Shown here in pieces: positions 33,391 to 45,749 of a stretch of 64,000 nucleotides of DNA. Made by a program: the position numbers and the translations under genes. Under the pieces are notes generated by a model, which saw only the letters and a list, made by a program, of their open reading frames with translations, was not told the DNA's origin and did no database searches. Source of the DNA: Siderastrea radians (lineage: Eukaryota; Cnidaria; Anthozoa; Scleractinia; Rhizangiidae); NCBI GenBank assembly GCA_964017195.1, contig OZ024891.1, positions 9,085,682 to 9,149,681 on the forward strand, read 5' to 3'. How positions within the stretch are numbered: position 1 is the first letter of the stretch; every line of letters starts with the position of its first letter.

Positions 33391-34465
33391 ATTAAAAACT
33401 GAACCACTATTAAAAAAAAATCAAGAAAGAACGGGAAAAACGAGAAAAGAAATTTAAACGGAACAAGAATCGCTCACATGACTGAACGAAAAAGGCGCCA
33501 AAACCTTGCGAAGTGTTGCAGCGTTTCATTGCAAAGCTGAATGAATCAATGAAAACTGCTCGAAAGTGAACAAAGTAGCACAAGTTTTGGAAAGAAATCT
33601 TCTAATTATTGGCTCTGAAATATGGTACATGTTTGATTTTCCCTGAAACATTGTTGTTATCATCGTTCAAAGCGGATTGAAGCTCTACAATTTCACCATA
33701 TTAGCTGCTGGCGTTGAAACTGAACAAGTTTGTAATCTGTTCGCACAACGGAGCCATCATGTGCGTGTTTCATTGAACTGAAGACAGAACAAATTTGAAC
33801 TTTAAGAGGTAATTTCCATGCAGCTCAGAAGCAGGATTACTGTAGTGAGGAACATTAGAAGTGACCATCATAGTTTGTTAAATGCAAAGTGCAAAATGCA
33901 GTTGTTCTCGGTTTAGAGGTTGCGGACGGAATGGTAAGCTTAAAAACAACATTCAAACAACTGGAAAAGCGATTCAACTCCGTTTACATGGCATCCGATT
34001 TCTATCTGAGCATTTGGACCTGTTGGAACACAGTCAGCTACAACGAGTGCAGGTAAACCAGTGTCAATTTTGCGTGTTAAAGGCGAAAAAAATCTCGCCC
34101 TTCCTTCCTTCTTGGTAGGTTGCCGCTGCATTTTTATAGCACTTGTTTAGACTGCTTCATGATTTTCGCACCGACTCGCCATGAATGTGTGATAGTTTTT
34201 ATTAAATGCTCCTGACAACTTGAAACTTGAGTTTGAGGACATGGCAAAAGATAATTCCCTTATGCTGCCGAATACTGAGATGGTTTAAAATTGTGGACAA
34301 CGAGAATAAAACCAGTCTTGTTCACCCTGACAGGTGGAAATTTGAAAGTTAGCGAATTTACACTGAAATATCGATAGAGTTAAATGGAGAAAAACAGTTG
34401 GTTTGTTTTCTCAAGTCCCATGGAAGTGAAGACTGTCAATTTGGGAGAAAATTAAAGTAAAAACG
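33391..34465. other. No gene supported
   Basis: Opposed short frames around 33880-34130 have no recognised domain. They may be a decayed upstream part of the following fragment. Confidence 0.35.
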
Positions 34466-34993
34466 TTGTTAGAGTCTGTGGAAAGATCCAGCTTATGTCT
34501 TGGGTGTTCCTTTCCCGGAGACTCTGGGATACTTTGTCTACCATCCCTGCCACATAAGGTTGGAATGCTGAAATCACTAAATGACCTAGAAATTTCACAA
34601 CAAAACCACACGTTTTCATCAGCTTGCGAGATGATTGTGTCATCTGGCAACCAGTGCCCAAACTGTCAAAGACTCAAGAGAAGTTACCAGTTAAGGAAAG
34701 AAAGAAAAGAAAAAAGAACTTCAATTAATAAGTATTGCAATAAGAGATATTTTACTAAAGAAGAAATTTATCTGCAACTACAAGAGGAAAAGAAGATGCG
34801 GCAAAAGCAACTGCAAGAGCAACAGAAAAGCCATGATGCAGGGAGTGCAGATGATGAGGATGAGGATAAAGATGATGAAAGCCATGATGATGATGAAGAG
34901 AAAGTTGATGAAGAGGAAGAGGAAGATAATTCTGGCTGTGTGGAGTGGAGAACAAGAAATGACTCAAAAGGTTTAACTCTCTACCGAGTGTAA
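34466..34993 (+). pseudogene. Coiled-coil/acidic protein fragment of unknown family
   Basis: The open frame has no ATG at its start (the first triplet is TTG), so it is an exon or fragment. It shows a Cys-pair (NQCPNCQRLKRSYQLRKERK), a Lys/Glu/Gln-rich predicted coiled coil (LQLQEEKKMRQKQLQEQQ) and a long Asp/Glu run, ending at TLYRV. The pattern recalls the middle of some transposon-derived nuclear proteins, but no family can be named. No splice signals were confirmed. Confidence 0.35.
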
Positions 34994-35954
34994 GATGGAA
35001 AGAAAAATGTTTATATCCTTCTAGTTTGCTTTGTCTTGAAATTATACAATGTTTTCAGCTCAAAAAATTTGAATATAAAATATCACATGGAACATAACTG
35101 TACATCTTCAAGATCATTCAAGGTTCTGATCCTCATGTTTGTTGGATATTTTAGCACAGTTTTATTTTAAAAGGACTCAGTTATTTGTAGGCACGGATAC
35201 AGGTATCTAAGAATCAGAGAACATTGATCATTTAATTCAAATGCAACTATTTTTTTACATAAGTTAATTAGCATGAATTCCATGCCTATGTGTATATCCT
35301 GCAACCAGTGACACAAGTCGTTGAAACACCCTCCCCTCATTCCCCTATTCAATGTTGCATAGTGTTGTGAGCGATTGTCTTCATCAATTTGGTTCAAACC
35401 TTTTTCCAACATTGCCTTGTGGGAGAGGGAGGGAGACACATTTGTACCGACAGTGTTTGAACAAAGTGATACTGATTGTAGCCTGACATGACTAGAGCTA
35501 CATCTTACAGTTGTAAACCATTGATGTTACAAAAAAAATTTCCCAAATTTCTGACTTGAACTGTTAACCCAAAATCCGCCAGTGAAATTATTTGCGTTCA
35601 GAAATGTTCAGCTTGATATATCAATAAATCCTTAAGTTACAGATTGTCTTGATTGATTTTATATTGGTTACACAAAAAATAAACTTAAGGGGGAACAAAT
35701 CTTGGAGTATGTGTCAATAGTTAAAGAATACCAAGCAAAATATGACTTGACGATTTGTAAATTCTAAGTCAAATGAAAAAGAAGGCTGGATTACCTCTCA
35801 TTGTTGAAAAAAAGCAAAGGAAAAAAAAACAAAACTCTTTTTTTTGGTCAAGTGGTTTGGGACTGGCACTAACTAATTAAGCATGATTAATGAATTTTAA
35901 TCAGGTGTTCACCTTCACAATTTTCACCATTTCAGTGGCACAAAATGCTCCAAG
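34994..35954. other. No gene supported
   Basis: AT-rich non-coding sequence. The 90-codon minus frame at 35167-35439 has no recognisable features. Confidence 0.45.
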
Positions 35955-36196
35955 ACAGCACTGCTCAAAATTCTGTCCATAGCAATCCCTTAGCAATAGT
36001 TCTAGTTCTGAAGTTATGTTTGGCGCTCCTTAAAGTCTGCACATTACACCAGTAACCTGGTTCAAACAAAAAGCTTACAAAACAATACCCTGTACTGCAT
36101 CACAGAGCTTTTTGGCTTATATGGGGCAACTATATCTCCCCTACAGACAGAAAACAAAGTTTCATTCCCTACGTAACATTGTTTTTTTATTGTCTA

Positions 36197-36489
36197 TTAG
36201 AGCGCTTTTCAAATGAGTTTTGAAAAACCAAAACCAAAGTAATTACTGCAGCCAATCACAACAAACACAAATTATCTGATGAACCAATCAGAACTCAAAG
36301 CAAAGACGTGTAATCTGCGCCAAGCGCAGGAAAACGCGTGCGAGCAAGTCGCGATTGGTTTAAGTTTTACTTCTGATTGGTCGAGAAAGTGGCGCGAAAT
36401 TTTTTAACCAATCACAGAGCGAAGTAAAGTAAAACCAAAGCAAGACGCGAATTACTTTTCTTTCGACACTCAATTGAAAACCGCTCTAA
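36197..36489. mobile_element. 293-bp inverted-repeat element (MITE)
   Basis: Left TTAGAGCGCTTTTCAAATGA and right TCAATTGAAAACCGCTCTAA are inverted copies. The interior has CCAATCA-type and GATTGG-type motifs in opposite orientations. Absent from the paired repeat at 3530-4135. Confidence 0.8.
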
Positions 36490-36499
36490 AAAGGAATAG

Positions 36500-36642
36500 T
36501 GTGCGTAGTGACTTGGCCTTTGAGTGGAAGCGAGGCTGGAGTTGACCTTGCTTGGATACAAACCCTCCTGCTTTTCATATGAAGATAAAAAGTAGTTAGC
36601 ATGAGAACAACATGATTTACATGTGAAAAGCAGGACGGCCTT

Positions 36643-36673
<31 letters not shown>

Positions 36674-36701
36674 CCACCCAAAGGTTAGGTCACTAAGCAC
36701 A
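36500..36701. mobile_element. 202-bp inverted-repeat element (MITE)
   Basis: Inverted repeats of about 41 bp, for example GAGGCTGGAGTTGACC (36531) and GGTCAACTCCAGCCTC (36654). Inserted ten bases from the previous element. Confidence 0.8.
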
Positions 36702-37199
36702 CAACTGTAAAATAGACTACAAAGGGAGGAGCAATGGAACTGCGATGGAGAAGTATCGCCAACCTTGAACTTACCTAGATGGCAGTTATGGAACAGAGGA
36801 AAATCTTCACCGTCTATGAGTGTGTGGGTCTCAAGTTCGAGCAATTGGGTCTAAGGGCTGCGTTATACCTGGTCCTATTTGCAGGGCCTTTATTTGCTGG
36901 TCTCTATGGGGCTCACCTTCTTCCAGGCTTCAAGTTGGTAGAAACAGTGAATTAAAGATTTGGAAAAAGTAAAACAAGCTGTGTGAAAAGGCAATGCCAG
37001 TCCATGTTACTGAAATTGTTATGAATAGCACAATAAAATTTAGTTTTGCAACAAGAACTGTAAGAAAATTGCATTTGCACATCATCTTAGGTTTGTAGTA
37101 ATCGAACCGTAAAGGATGCCTTAGAACTGTAATAAAAGCCGTAGTTTTCAGTAAAATCAACAGAATATGAACTAAGAGAATGAATCCCCGTGCCCCATG

Positions 37200-37400
37200 A
37201 TAATTATTTCAAATTTATTATTAGTTCGCACCCATGCTGCGAAGGTTGTATTTTATATTTTTTAGAGAAGATTAGTATTTTCTATAATATATTTTTTATT
37301 AGTTTATTATTATTTGTGTATTTATAGCGGAAGAGCCCCTTTGGGAGCTATAATAAAGTATGTATGTATGTGTGTATGTATGTATGTATGTATGTATGTT
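37200..37400 (+). mobile_element. LINE 3' tail with (TATG)n
   Basis: GAAGAGCCCCTTTGGGAGCT, then ATAAAGTATGTATG and about 40 bp of TATG units. The same tail type ends the LINE fragment at 38187-38200. Confidence 0.55.
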
Positions 37401-37539
37401 GTTTTTAACTGTTGTGTCCATGTCAGCAATCTAGAATTATATGGCGTCATTCTAACTAACTAATGAGGTGTCGTCCTTAAAATAACCACGCAGTATGACA
37501 CAGAACCAAATATAGATTTCAAATAATTTTCAGCGGAAG

Positions 37540-38203
37540 AGGACCATGTGTGGTGGATTCGTTCTCTTCCTTCATGCTCTCTTGGTAAAATGTATTACTG
37601 CTCGAATGTTTGGGCGAACACAACAGACAAGAACGTACGGAAATTGCAGGCTGTTCAGAACTTTGCTTGCCGAATCGCATGCGGTGCGAGGAAATATTAT
37701 CATGTAACTCCCCTCCTATAAAGCCTGTCTTGGTTGCCCGTTAAGGACCAACTCTATTACCGTCAAGCTATTATGGCCTTTAAATGCATGACCGGACACG
37801 CCCCTAAATATCTAACATCCCAATTCATTACCCGCGAACAAGTTAGCAAACGTAAAACTAGGAGTGGCCAAAAGCTAAACATTCCTCTTTTTAGAACAGC
37901 CTCCTGGCAACGAACATTTTACTATAGAACTATTGGGCTCTGGAACAATTTAGAGTCTTCCTTAAAATCCAGTCATGCGGTTCAAGTTTTTAAACTTCTT
38001 TTAAAGAACAAACTTTTAGGCAATTTTGTAAATGCTCCTTAGGTTAAGTAATATAACAAGTAATAAGTTAAGTTAAGTATTGTAATTCGTAATTAAATAA
38101 GTTGATTATTGTAAGTAGTAATAAGTTAAATATTGTAATTATTTTATTGATTGTTCCTGAAAAGCCAGTTTGGGGATGAGACGATAAAGTATGTATGTAT
38201 GTT
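37540..38203 (+). mobile_element. 5'-truncated L2/CR1-like LINE fragment
   Basis: It encodes the reverse-transcriptase C-terminal region: RKLQAVQNFACRIACGAR, then a stop, then LSWLPVKDQLYYRQ, LKLNIPLFRTASWQ-like and GLWNNLESSLKS, ending at 38041. A short 3' UTR and a TATGTATG tail follow. Only the last ~165 codons remain. Confidence 0.75.
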
Positions 38204-38399
38204 ATAAGATTTGGCTGCCAAAAATGTAAATCTCAAATGCGAAATAAGCAAATCATTAGGCGTGGCTATCCCAAATGTTGACTAAAGCGGCTTTTAGTGA
38301 TGAAAGTCTTGTTATCAACACTGGGGAGCTGAGAAGAGAGGCTTAAAATCCATAATCATTTATAATGTCTAATTCCTTTAGTACAACTTGTGTCACATC

Positions 38400-39120
38400 T
38401 GTAAATTACAAAAAGAAAGATCACAATTGAGTAATCAACTACGTAATTATTTTCTAGTCATGAGCAGAATTTACTGCACTTAGTTTTCTTTTCTTTCTTT
38501 TTTTTTTAATACGATACTTGCACATCATTAGCACAATCATTTGACGGACAAGTGTTAGCTTTATATTTTTCAATGTCACTATTGCTTCATGCAGTTTGCA
38601 TTCCAGATCAGTTGAAGGAAATCAGATTTGAAACATTGCTACTGCCTTAAAATGACTCTTTCGATATAAATTCTGCAGCACTACAGATTTCTTGAAATTA
38701 TTCATATGAAATTTTAGCTACAAACAAATAGAGTCTTTGACGGCATTTAATTTTGTTTAATTCTAAAAAGATCATTTCTCAATGACGCATTAAAATATTT
38801 TGAATATTTTCTTTTACTAGTCTTCCATCCATTCCTTTTAAAACCCTACCAATCTCTTTTCTCTAATAAAAAAATAAAAGTCAAGGTTTATAACTGCCAT
38901 GCTCACGTAACCTAATACATACGAAATGAGTAAATTCACGCACTTTGGTGTCACAGATAATTTCCCGTTAATGAGTACAGCAGCAGGACTTACATCGGTA
39001 TTGAATGTTTATCCGCACATGCGTAAAGTATAACTGAGGTTTTCCATGGTTATAATTAATAATAAAAGAATACTGAAAAGTCTTCAACTCCTTTATATGG
39101 TTCTCTTTAGTTTTTCCTCG
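38400..39120. repeat. Downstream flank of TRIM-NHL copy B
   Basis: Homologous to 4850-5466 (flank of copy A). No other gene is seen. Confidence 0.75.
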
Positions 39121-41286
39121 CTATTTTAAGATGTAAATTTTTTTCGCACTCCAATCGGTCACCAAAATTCGTCCATCTGAGGTTGTAGCTATTCCAACGG
39201 GTTCTCGTAGCTCAGTAACAGTTTTTCCAGAGAAAGATCCTTCCACTGAAAATTGTATTATTCGTCCATTGTGACGATCACAAACAAGAATGTTGTGATG
39301 TTTGCCACATTTCTCAACGCACAGGCCCCAAGGACGGTTCGACTGTCCGTCACCTTGGCTTTGTTCTCCAATCTTGTGCAGAAACTTCCCTGAATGATCG
39401 TAGATTTTTAAACAGCTGTTGCCAAGGTCAGAAACGATGAACTTATTTTGATGGAAAATACATCCAGTGGGTGCGATGAGGTTTCCCTGACCGCTATCTC
39501 CAAATTGAAAAAGTGGTTCACCATCCTTTGTCAAGACTTGAATTCTCCTGTTCACAACAACAACAACACGTCCTTCTCCATCCATACAAACACTTAATGG
39601 ACGCTGAAACTCGCCCTTTCCCTTCCCTTTCTTTCCAAAAGTTTTCACAACGTTCCCTGTCTGAACATTAAACCGTTGAATGCGATGGTTCAACTGATCT
39701 GCCACTAGAATCTCGTCGTCATTGAGATATGTCACGCCAGATGGACCGTTAAGCTGCCCAGCATTCTCTCCTTTGCAGCCAAATTTCCGCAGATACTTTC
39801 CTTCTTTATCGAATGTCAGGATACAGTGACCATGGAAGTCAGCAACAGCGATCAGCCCTTTACTGTTCACAGCAATCCCATGTGGATTTGTAAGAGTTTG
39901 TCCTTTTAAATCCAACTCGCCCACCACTTCAAGCCGTCGTTCCTTCACCTGGACAGTGAAAGGACTCTTATGAAGATTGTCCCCGTTTATAGTCACTTTA
40001 ATGTTGTACGTGCCTGGTACTTTTGGTGTAAACTTCACCAGGAAATTTCCATCTTCTTTTTCGCAAGTCATCAAACTTCCTACTTCGGTAGCGGGTTCCA
40101 CGTGAGCTTCAACGCGAGTTTTTCTCCCAGCTACACTGGAGAGTTCTGCGGGATAAATGTCAATTTTCGCTTCTACGCCAGCTTGGAAATCTTGAGTCAG
40201 TCCATCAACACGAACTGCTTCGATGTAACCGAGGGTGAAATTCTCTGGCTCAGCAGTCAAGACAAACTCAACAAATGAACTAACCGGAAGTGCTGGAACT
40301 GAGGTCGTGCTAAGATCTTCAAACCGCTTCTGTAGGCTCTGCTTGCTTTGCATAATATCTGAACTTGAGCTTCTTTGAACCAGGTTGTTAGCAAACTCGA
40401 CTGCTTGATTGAATTGCTTGGCCAAGGACTGTACTTGCGTCTTTGCAGCGTTCAATTTTTCCATCCTCGACACGCGTGTTTTCTCGAGGTCGGTAATGGC
40501 TTCCCGTTCGCGTTCTCGAATCTTCGCGATCATTTGTTCGGCTGCTTGGGAAACTTTCTGTTTAGCAGCGGTGGTGTTAGCTTCCAAGTTAACAGCTGTT
40601 TGTTCACATTCACGAATCACATCACTGCAAACTTTGCTTTTTTCCTTCATCAACTCGGCCCCCGCCATGACTTTCGCTTTCTCGCCATCAGCTGCTTTGT
40701 CGAGCGGTTCAACAGTGTGATTATTGTGATCCGTGACAATGCAAATCTGACACACCGAAGTCTGGCAGTCGATGCAAAAAAACCTCGTTACCTCTCGCTC
40801 GTGGTACTGCTGAGAGCAAAACGATTGTCGTTTTAGCAGAGCTTCGTAATCTTCGGCTTGAAAGTGTTTTATTGGTCTGACTTTGTGTCCTTCAAAGGCC
40901 ACATTTCTTAGAAGCTCATGTGCGTTTACACAGTCGGGGCACATAAATTTTCTGCATTCGAAGCAGAAGCTTGTCTCAGCGCTCTTTTTCCTGCAATTGC
41001 CGCAGCTGATCTCGCTTCCATCGCCACTTTTCTGTACAGCGAGAACACCTAGCAGACTATTCTGTAGAAAACCGGTCGGCAATTTATCGAAGCGGCCAGG
41101 GACGCCAATTTCCGCCTGACACTCAGGACAGCGAAATTTTCCATCTTGTTGGGTTGTGAGAGCGTGTCTCTTCAAACACTCGCAACAGAAAGTATGCAGA
41201 CAAGTGATTGTCTTGGGCTCGGTGAAAGTATCCAAGCAAATTGAACACGTTACGTGGTCTATGAGGTTTTTCAAGAGCGATTCCAT
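39121..41286 (-). CDS. TRIM-NHL E3 ubiquitin ligase-like protein, copy B
   Basis: The 721-residue intronless frame starts at the ATG at 41284-41286 and stops at TAG 39121-39123. Domain order matches copy A: RING (CSICLDTF...CPECQ), two B-boxes, coiled coil, filamin-type Ig and NHL propeller. The two proteins align end to end apart from copy A's tail. They differ most in the Ig domain (around IYPAELSSVAGRKTRV). In one NHL repeat, copy B reads GRVVVVVNRRIQ where copy A has GRVVVADYSNNRIQ, a two-residue loss plus changes at the blade surface. Only 37 bp separate the start codon from a 4.4-kb insertion that displaced the original 5' flank, so expression may depend on a new promoter. Confidence 0.85.
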   Translation of the reverse strand: MESLLKNLIDHVTCSICLDTFTEPKTITCLHTFCCECLKRHALTTQQDGKFRCPECQAEIGVPGRFDKLPTGFLQNSLLGVLAVQKSGDGSEISCGNCRKKSAETSFCFECRKFMCPDCVNAHELLRNVAFEGHKVRPIKHFQAEDYEALLKRQSFCSQQYHEREVTRFFCIDCQTSVCQICIVTDHNNHTVEPLDKAADGEKAKVMAGAELMKEKSKVCSDVIRECEQTAVNLEANTTAAKQKVSQAAEQMIAKIREREREAITDLEKTRVSRMEKLNAAKTQVQSLAKQFNQAVEFANNLVQRSSSSDIMQSKQSLQKRFEDLSTTSVPALPVSSFVEFVLTAEPENFTLGYIEAVRVDGLTQDFQAGVEAKIDIYPAELSSVAGRKTRVEAHVEPATEVGSLMTCEKEDGNFLVKFTPKVPGTYNIKVTINGDNLHKSPFTVQVKERRLEVVGELDLKGQTLTNPHGIAVNSKGLIAVADFHGHCILTFDKEGKYLRKFGCKGENAGQLNGPSGVTYLNDDEILVADQLNHRIQRFNVQTGNVVKTFGKKGKGKGEFQRPLSVCMDGEGRVVVVVNRRIQVLTKDGEPLFQFGDSGQGNLIAPTGCIFHQNKFIVSDLGNSCLKIYDHSGKFLHKIGEQSQGDGQSNRPWGLCVEKCGKHHNILVCDRHNGRIIQFSVEGSFSGKTVTELREPVGIATTSDGRILVTDWSAKKIYILK

Positions 41287-41323
41287 CGCGAATGTGCACA
41301 GAAGATTGTGAAACAAAATCTAA

Positions 41324-44300
41324 CACGAGCGTTTCAGGCTGAAGGCTTCCGATCCAGTTAAAGCCCGCGTTATACCTTAGCAGCGGTAGAGTTTGGAGAG
41401 GAGTCCGCTGGCCCCGATAGTATTGTGCGTTCGATCACGTGAGAATGTAGTTTTCCGCTCTCCTAAAAACGCTCTTGTGTTACTTCGTTCTACCACTGAA
41501 TTTGACCGTGTTTGTGTTGAGAAGTGGTGGCAAAATTGTCTTCTAGTATAGGTATTCTTGTTGGGAGGCTTAAGTTTCAGTTTTGGATTGCGAATTTGGA
41601 ATGACAGGCTACTTATTTGGCCTTTTTACTAAGTATTCACTTTGTGTTCGAGAAGAACTTCGACTGAGTTTACAGTGTGACAGCTCAACATTGATCCAGT
41701 TGCCACAGGCCAGTTTCACGTTAAAACGTCTTTGTGTTTGCTACAGAGTACTTTTGGTCAATGGAAAGGTACGTGGATGACCTTCGTCGATAACAAGATG
41801 GCTCAAGAGAGGATTTGTTTGAAGGCGGCTTCGCAAATATTTGCCGAACGAAAACCACCTCTTTTAGTCCTGGCTCTGCACATCGAACAGTGCTAACCAA
41901 TCATTCCTGTTATTCAGTGGAAGTTTGTAGACATGGTTTCAGTTTGCAGCTATTTTGAATTTCTGAAAGACAAGTGTTTTTCAATATGCGAAGAAAGGTA
42001 TCAGTGTTTTACGCAACGTGGTTTGGTGTTATGAAATCTAGATGCGATGATGCGTATGGTCGCGGCTTTCTGCCATCCCAGTGGAAAAATTTGATAGTTG
42101 CCACAGGTTAATTTTCACTTTTTCTTGTATTTTATTTCTTTATTTGTTGAAATATCACGAAATCTAGTTAACAGCTGACCTATGAGTATTGTACGACTCG
42201 CTCAAAAGTTCAGGTTACTTCACTGGAGTGCATTAAAGTAAGTTTATAAAGCTTAATCTGTAGAATGCTCTTTCTTTTTCGTTATAAGTCGATGTAAAAC
42301 TATCATTAGACTATTGAAATGATTCCCGTAGGAATATCTTTGATCAAGTATTCCCTTCTGTGATTTTTATACCCATGGTCATAAATTTCCTGCCCGCTTA
42401 GCATGCAGCCCGACCGGCTGCAGCCGCGAAATCAGTGGGAATTTATCCGCTCCGGCCCGCGCTCTGCATGAGTGGTTGAAACTTTTTTCCCGAAAAGTCT
42501 GATTGCAAAGATGTCATCAAAGCAAAGGTAGCCGAACTTGTAACCATTTTTGTTTTATTTGACATGAAGCTTATATTTTGAATCTTTTGCTTGTTGCTAT
42601 CCTCTCTAAAGAAATTTTATTGCGTGACTTGCCTAAAGGGAAAAAACCCTCAAGGCATTATGGGGATACCGGATATTTCAGGCAAAAACTATAGGGATAC
42701 AGGATACCGAAGGAAATAATTATAGGGAAACAGGATATTAAATATGGGGATATTCCACGCGACCTTCAGGGATTCGAAACCGCACAATTAAGGGGATATG
42801 GAATATTCAAAGAAAATGTTAAAGGGGTACGGGATACCCAGGCCCCCCCCCCCCTCAATGGGGCCTCTTTATTTGGTGACTTGCTTAAAAGGAAAAAAAT
42901 CCTTGAGGCGTTGTTTCCGTGGAAGAAGAGGGGAAAGAGTTAGCTTTATTTCTCCTTTTTGGTTTGTAAAATTGCCTTTTTGTCTGGAAAGATTGCTTCA
43001 GTTTTTTTGGGGGGTAGGGGGGTTTGGAAATTTGCCTTTTAGAACACCGGGGAAGAAAGAGAATTTGAGGGGATGCAGAGGTAAAAAAGGGAAGAGTTGG
43101 AGGAAATGCATTTGAAGAAAGAGAAAATTAAGAAGTTGACAAAAAAGAAAACAAATCTAACTATAAAATGTTTGTTGAAAGGAACTTAGAAGTCATACTT
43201 GCTGACATGCTGTAGAAGTATGCTTTTCTTGTCCACTTAAGTGGTTTTTTTACAACACATTTGTGTACATCTGTCCGACCCGAGAATTTGCCCTTTTTTA
43301 TGTCAACTGTCTGCATAAGGGTAAAGATTGCAATAGTATGTACTCATTTTTAACTTACCGTCAAGCTTTCTTGCATTTATGATTTAAGCAATCTCCTGTC
43401 AAACAACTCTCTTCCCAATATATTAAGTATGGATTTTGGTGAAATTGGACAATAACTAAAATCACTTTGGTCGAAATGTGTCTTGTGATCCAATATGTTC
43501 CAACTACAACAGGATATTTCCCAGGTGATATACCCCAGTGTTCAATTTTTCAGTTGAAAGCAGTTTTAACTGTTCCAGATGGAAGAGCATTTTGTTTTTG
43601 TAATGGACCTAAACATACTCTAAAAGTTCAACTTTCAATGCAGGAAATGTTTTCGAGGCATACACAGCTTTCAGGAAAAATATTTCAAGGATAGTAAAGT
43701 TAATATGTCAATATGATTTTGTTCTCAGAAAATCGTACTGCTCTCAAATCTGTGTCAATATCATTTTGAACACGACCTTTGTGTAACAGGAAATGTGTGA
43801 TATAAGTGTGCAAATTCTGCTACAGATTTGAACTGTATCAGTGCAAAACCTGCACAAATGCATTCAAGTCTTTGTGCTGATACAGTTTGGATCTGCAAGT
43901 TTAGCACAAGCAATGAGAACATAGCATAAGTGGAATGAAAACAGTTAAAATTAACTTTATCCACTCAGGCCTAATCTCAATACCCTCAGGTGTAGCATTA
44001 ATAGACTGTTGTAAATGGTGAGGGTGAAAATTCCAGTTCACAAGGATTGAATAAATATGTTGTTATTTACTTTGTTGAAACCAATGGGATTATTTCACAA
44101 AACTCCAGTGAAATTATGGTCCTCAAGTAACCAGGTGTGCACTTGTGAAAAGTTCTGTAATACTATACTAATTTTGTAATCAATTACAATTGTATTACTG
44201 GTTGGCAACAGTCAAGAGTTGGGGTAAGGGGAAAAGGAGAAAGCCTCTCCCATTTTTCCTTGCATGAACTCCTTCAAACTCCTTCCCTGACACCACATCC

Positions 44301-45749
44301 TACATAAGCTAAGTGTCTGCTAAAGACTTAGTATTTATTGAACTCAAAATGTTTGCAGAAATGCATATCATCAAATAAAAAAGTGACAAAACCAGAATTA
44401 TTTCTAGATTGTTGTGTTACAAGGAAAAGCTATGTGGGGTATGTTGAATGAACTGCAAATCCAGATAGTAAAAATTATTATCATCCTTGTAGTTTGAGTC
44501 TGTTCCTCTGTAACTTGCCTACTGGGATGAGGATTCAAGATTTTTAACATCAGCCACCTTGAACCTCTTGCTATCTGACAGAAACCTAGTTCCCTTAAGC
44601 AGTGTTGTACAGTAATTTATTACTAGCTATTTTGAACTCTCATCAGCATCTGGAACAATTTTATTATTTAGTGCAGAACAATTTTTAAGCCGAGTAGAGC
44701 GACCACACTAGCCACATCTCTTAAATCTAACAAAACCCATGCGAATATTGCTGTCCTGAGAGGAAAACATCTACTGCATATGGAAATTGTTTTTGACATA
44801 AAACTAGTTTTCCTTGTGGAATGAGCATGTAGCCTATAGTCATACTTGTCTATTCAAAAACTTTTAAAACATGCTTAACAAGAAACTTACAAGCACAATA
44901 TCATCCCCCAGACCCTAGTTTGCCCGTACTGCACAGAAGGTTGCAACATGGAACATGCAGTACCTTCTCGAACATAAGAGAAATCAGGACGCATTCTACG
45001 GTTAAACACCAGCAGTTTTCCTACATAAAATATATTATCAAAAGAAAATAATATTCTGCCATCTTCTTTTGTCAAGAAGAACAAAAAATCGAAGAAGGGC
45101 CTTCAGACTGTTCACATGGAATAAAACCTGTCAGGTGAATGAAAAAAAACATCGTAAAAGAACGGAATAAATCAAAACAGTGGTATTCAGAGTGGTATGT
45201 AAAACCAGCAACTCCTGGGAAATCAAGGAATGCGACAACTTCTTTATTCAAGCCCAATTTTCACCGTCAACACAGCAGGGCCCGCCTGAGCCCACTGGCC
45301 TTTTCATAAAGATTAACTATCAAACTACATTTTTGTGCAAAAATAATCCAGGATACAAAGATAGATTAACATTGGGCTCTCGAAGACTGATTCGTTTTCA
45401 TGGACATGTTTTGTCAAGAAAAAGGCTTACCTGAACATGTCGCTTACACCATTACTTGGCTAGGTCATCTTCTAACAGTCTCCCAAAAAAGAAGGACTGG
45501 ATCGCTCGACAACAGAAGAAATTGACCGACAAAGAACGAGGTTTCACGTACAAGCCAAACGAACGACGGAAGCCATTAGTATCGCAGACACGACGCGTGA
45601 TTGGACGAATGAAGTCACGTGAACTGTGTCCAACACCACCTGGGCTAGACTGGTAACTAATTAATGCGTGCGCATCCATTTATTGATTTTGCGCTGTACA
45701 ATTAAGAAAATGAGCGTCGTCATTAAGTTGACCGCCTGAAACGCTCGTG
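41324..45749. mobile_element. 4.4-kb inverted-repeat element, Chapaev-like ends, 4-bp target duplication
   Basis: The ends are perfect inverted repeats, CACGAGCGTTTCAGGC. Flanks 41320-41323 and 45750-45753 are both CTAA. Copy A of the TRIM locus has the uninterrupted site (7803-7840). CAC termini with a 4-bp duplication fit the Chapaev branch of the CACTA/Mirage/Chapaev group. No transposase is recognised. Inside are G-rich and GGGGATAC-type repeats (42655-42840), a direct repeat pair around GTGACTTGC (42624, 42877), and short frames at 44887-45084 and 45456-45656 that look weakly protein-like but have no named family. Confidence 0.75.
45456..45656 (+). other. Possible terminal coding exon inside the 4.4-kb element
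   Basis: A Lys/Arg-rich frame (LPKKKDWIARQQKKLTDKER and following) ends at a TAA at 45654-45656. The opposite strand is open too (45452-45679) and carries CCAAT- and CACGTG-like promoter motifs, so the coding strand is unresolved. No family is recognised. Confidence 0.2.

Larger units (their letters stand above)
35955..37115 (-). repeat. Inverted partner of the repeat at 3530-4135, with two insertions
   Basis: The reverse complement aligns from CAAAATTCTGTCC (about 35967) through to GTTCGATTACTACAAACC (about 37105). Alignment is broken only by the elements at 36197-36489 and 36500-36701. The uninterrupted copy gives the empty site (around 3937-3950). Confidence 0.75.

Noticed and set aside
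34466..34993. Complete gene for an acidic coiled-coil protein
   Set aside because: No ATG at the frame's start and no confirmed splice sites; kept only as a fragment.
42616..42912. Direct repeat pair as a target duplication of a mobile element
   Set aside because: The repeats (about 35 bp around GTGACTTGC) are too long for a target duplication and too diverged; a local duplication is simpler.
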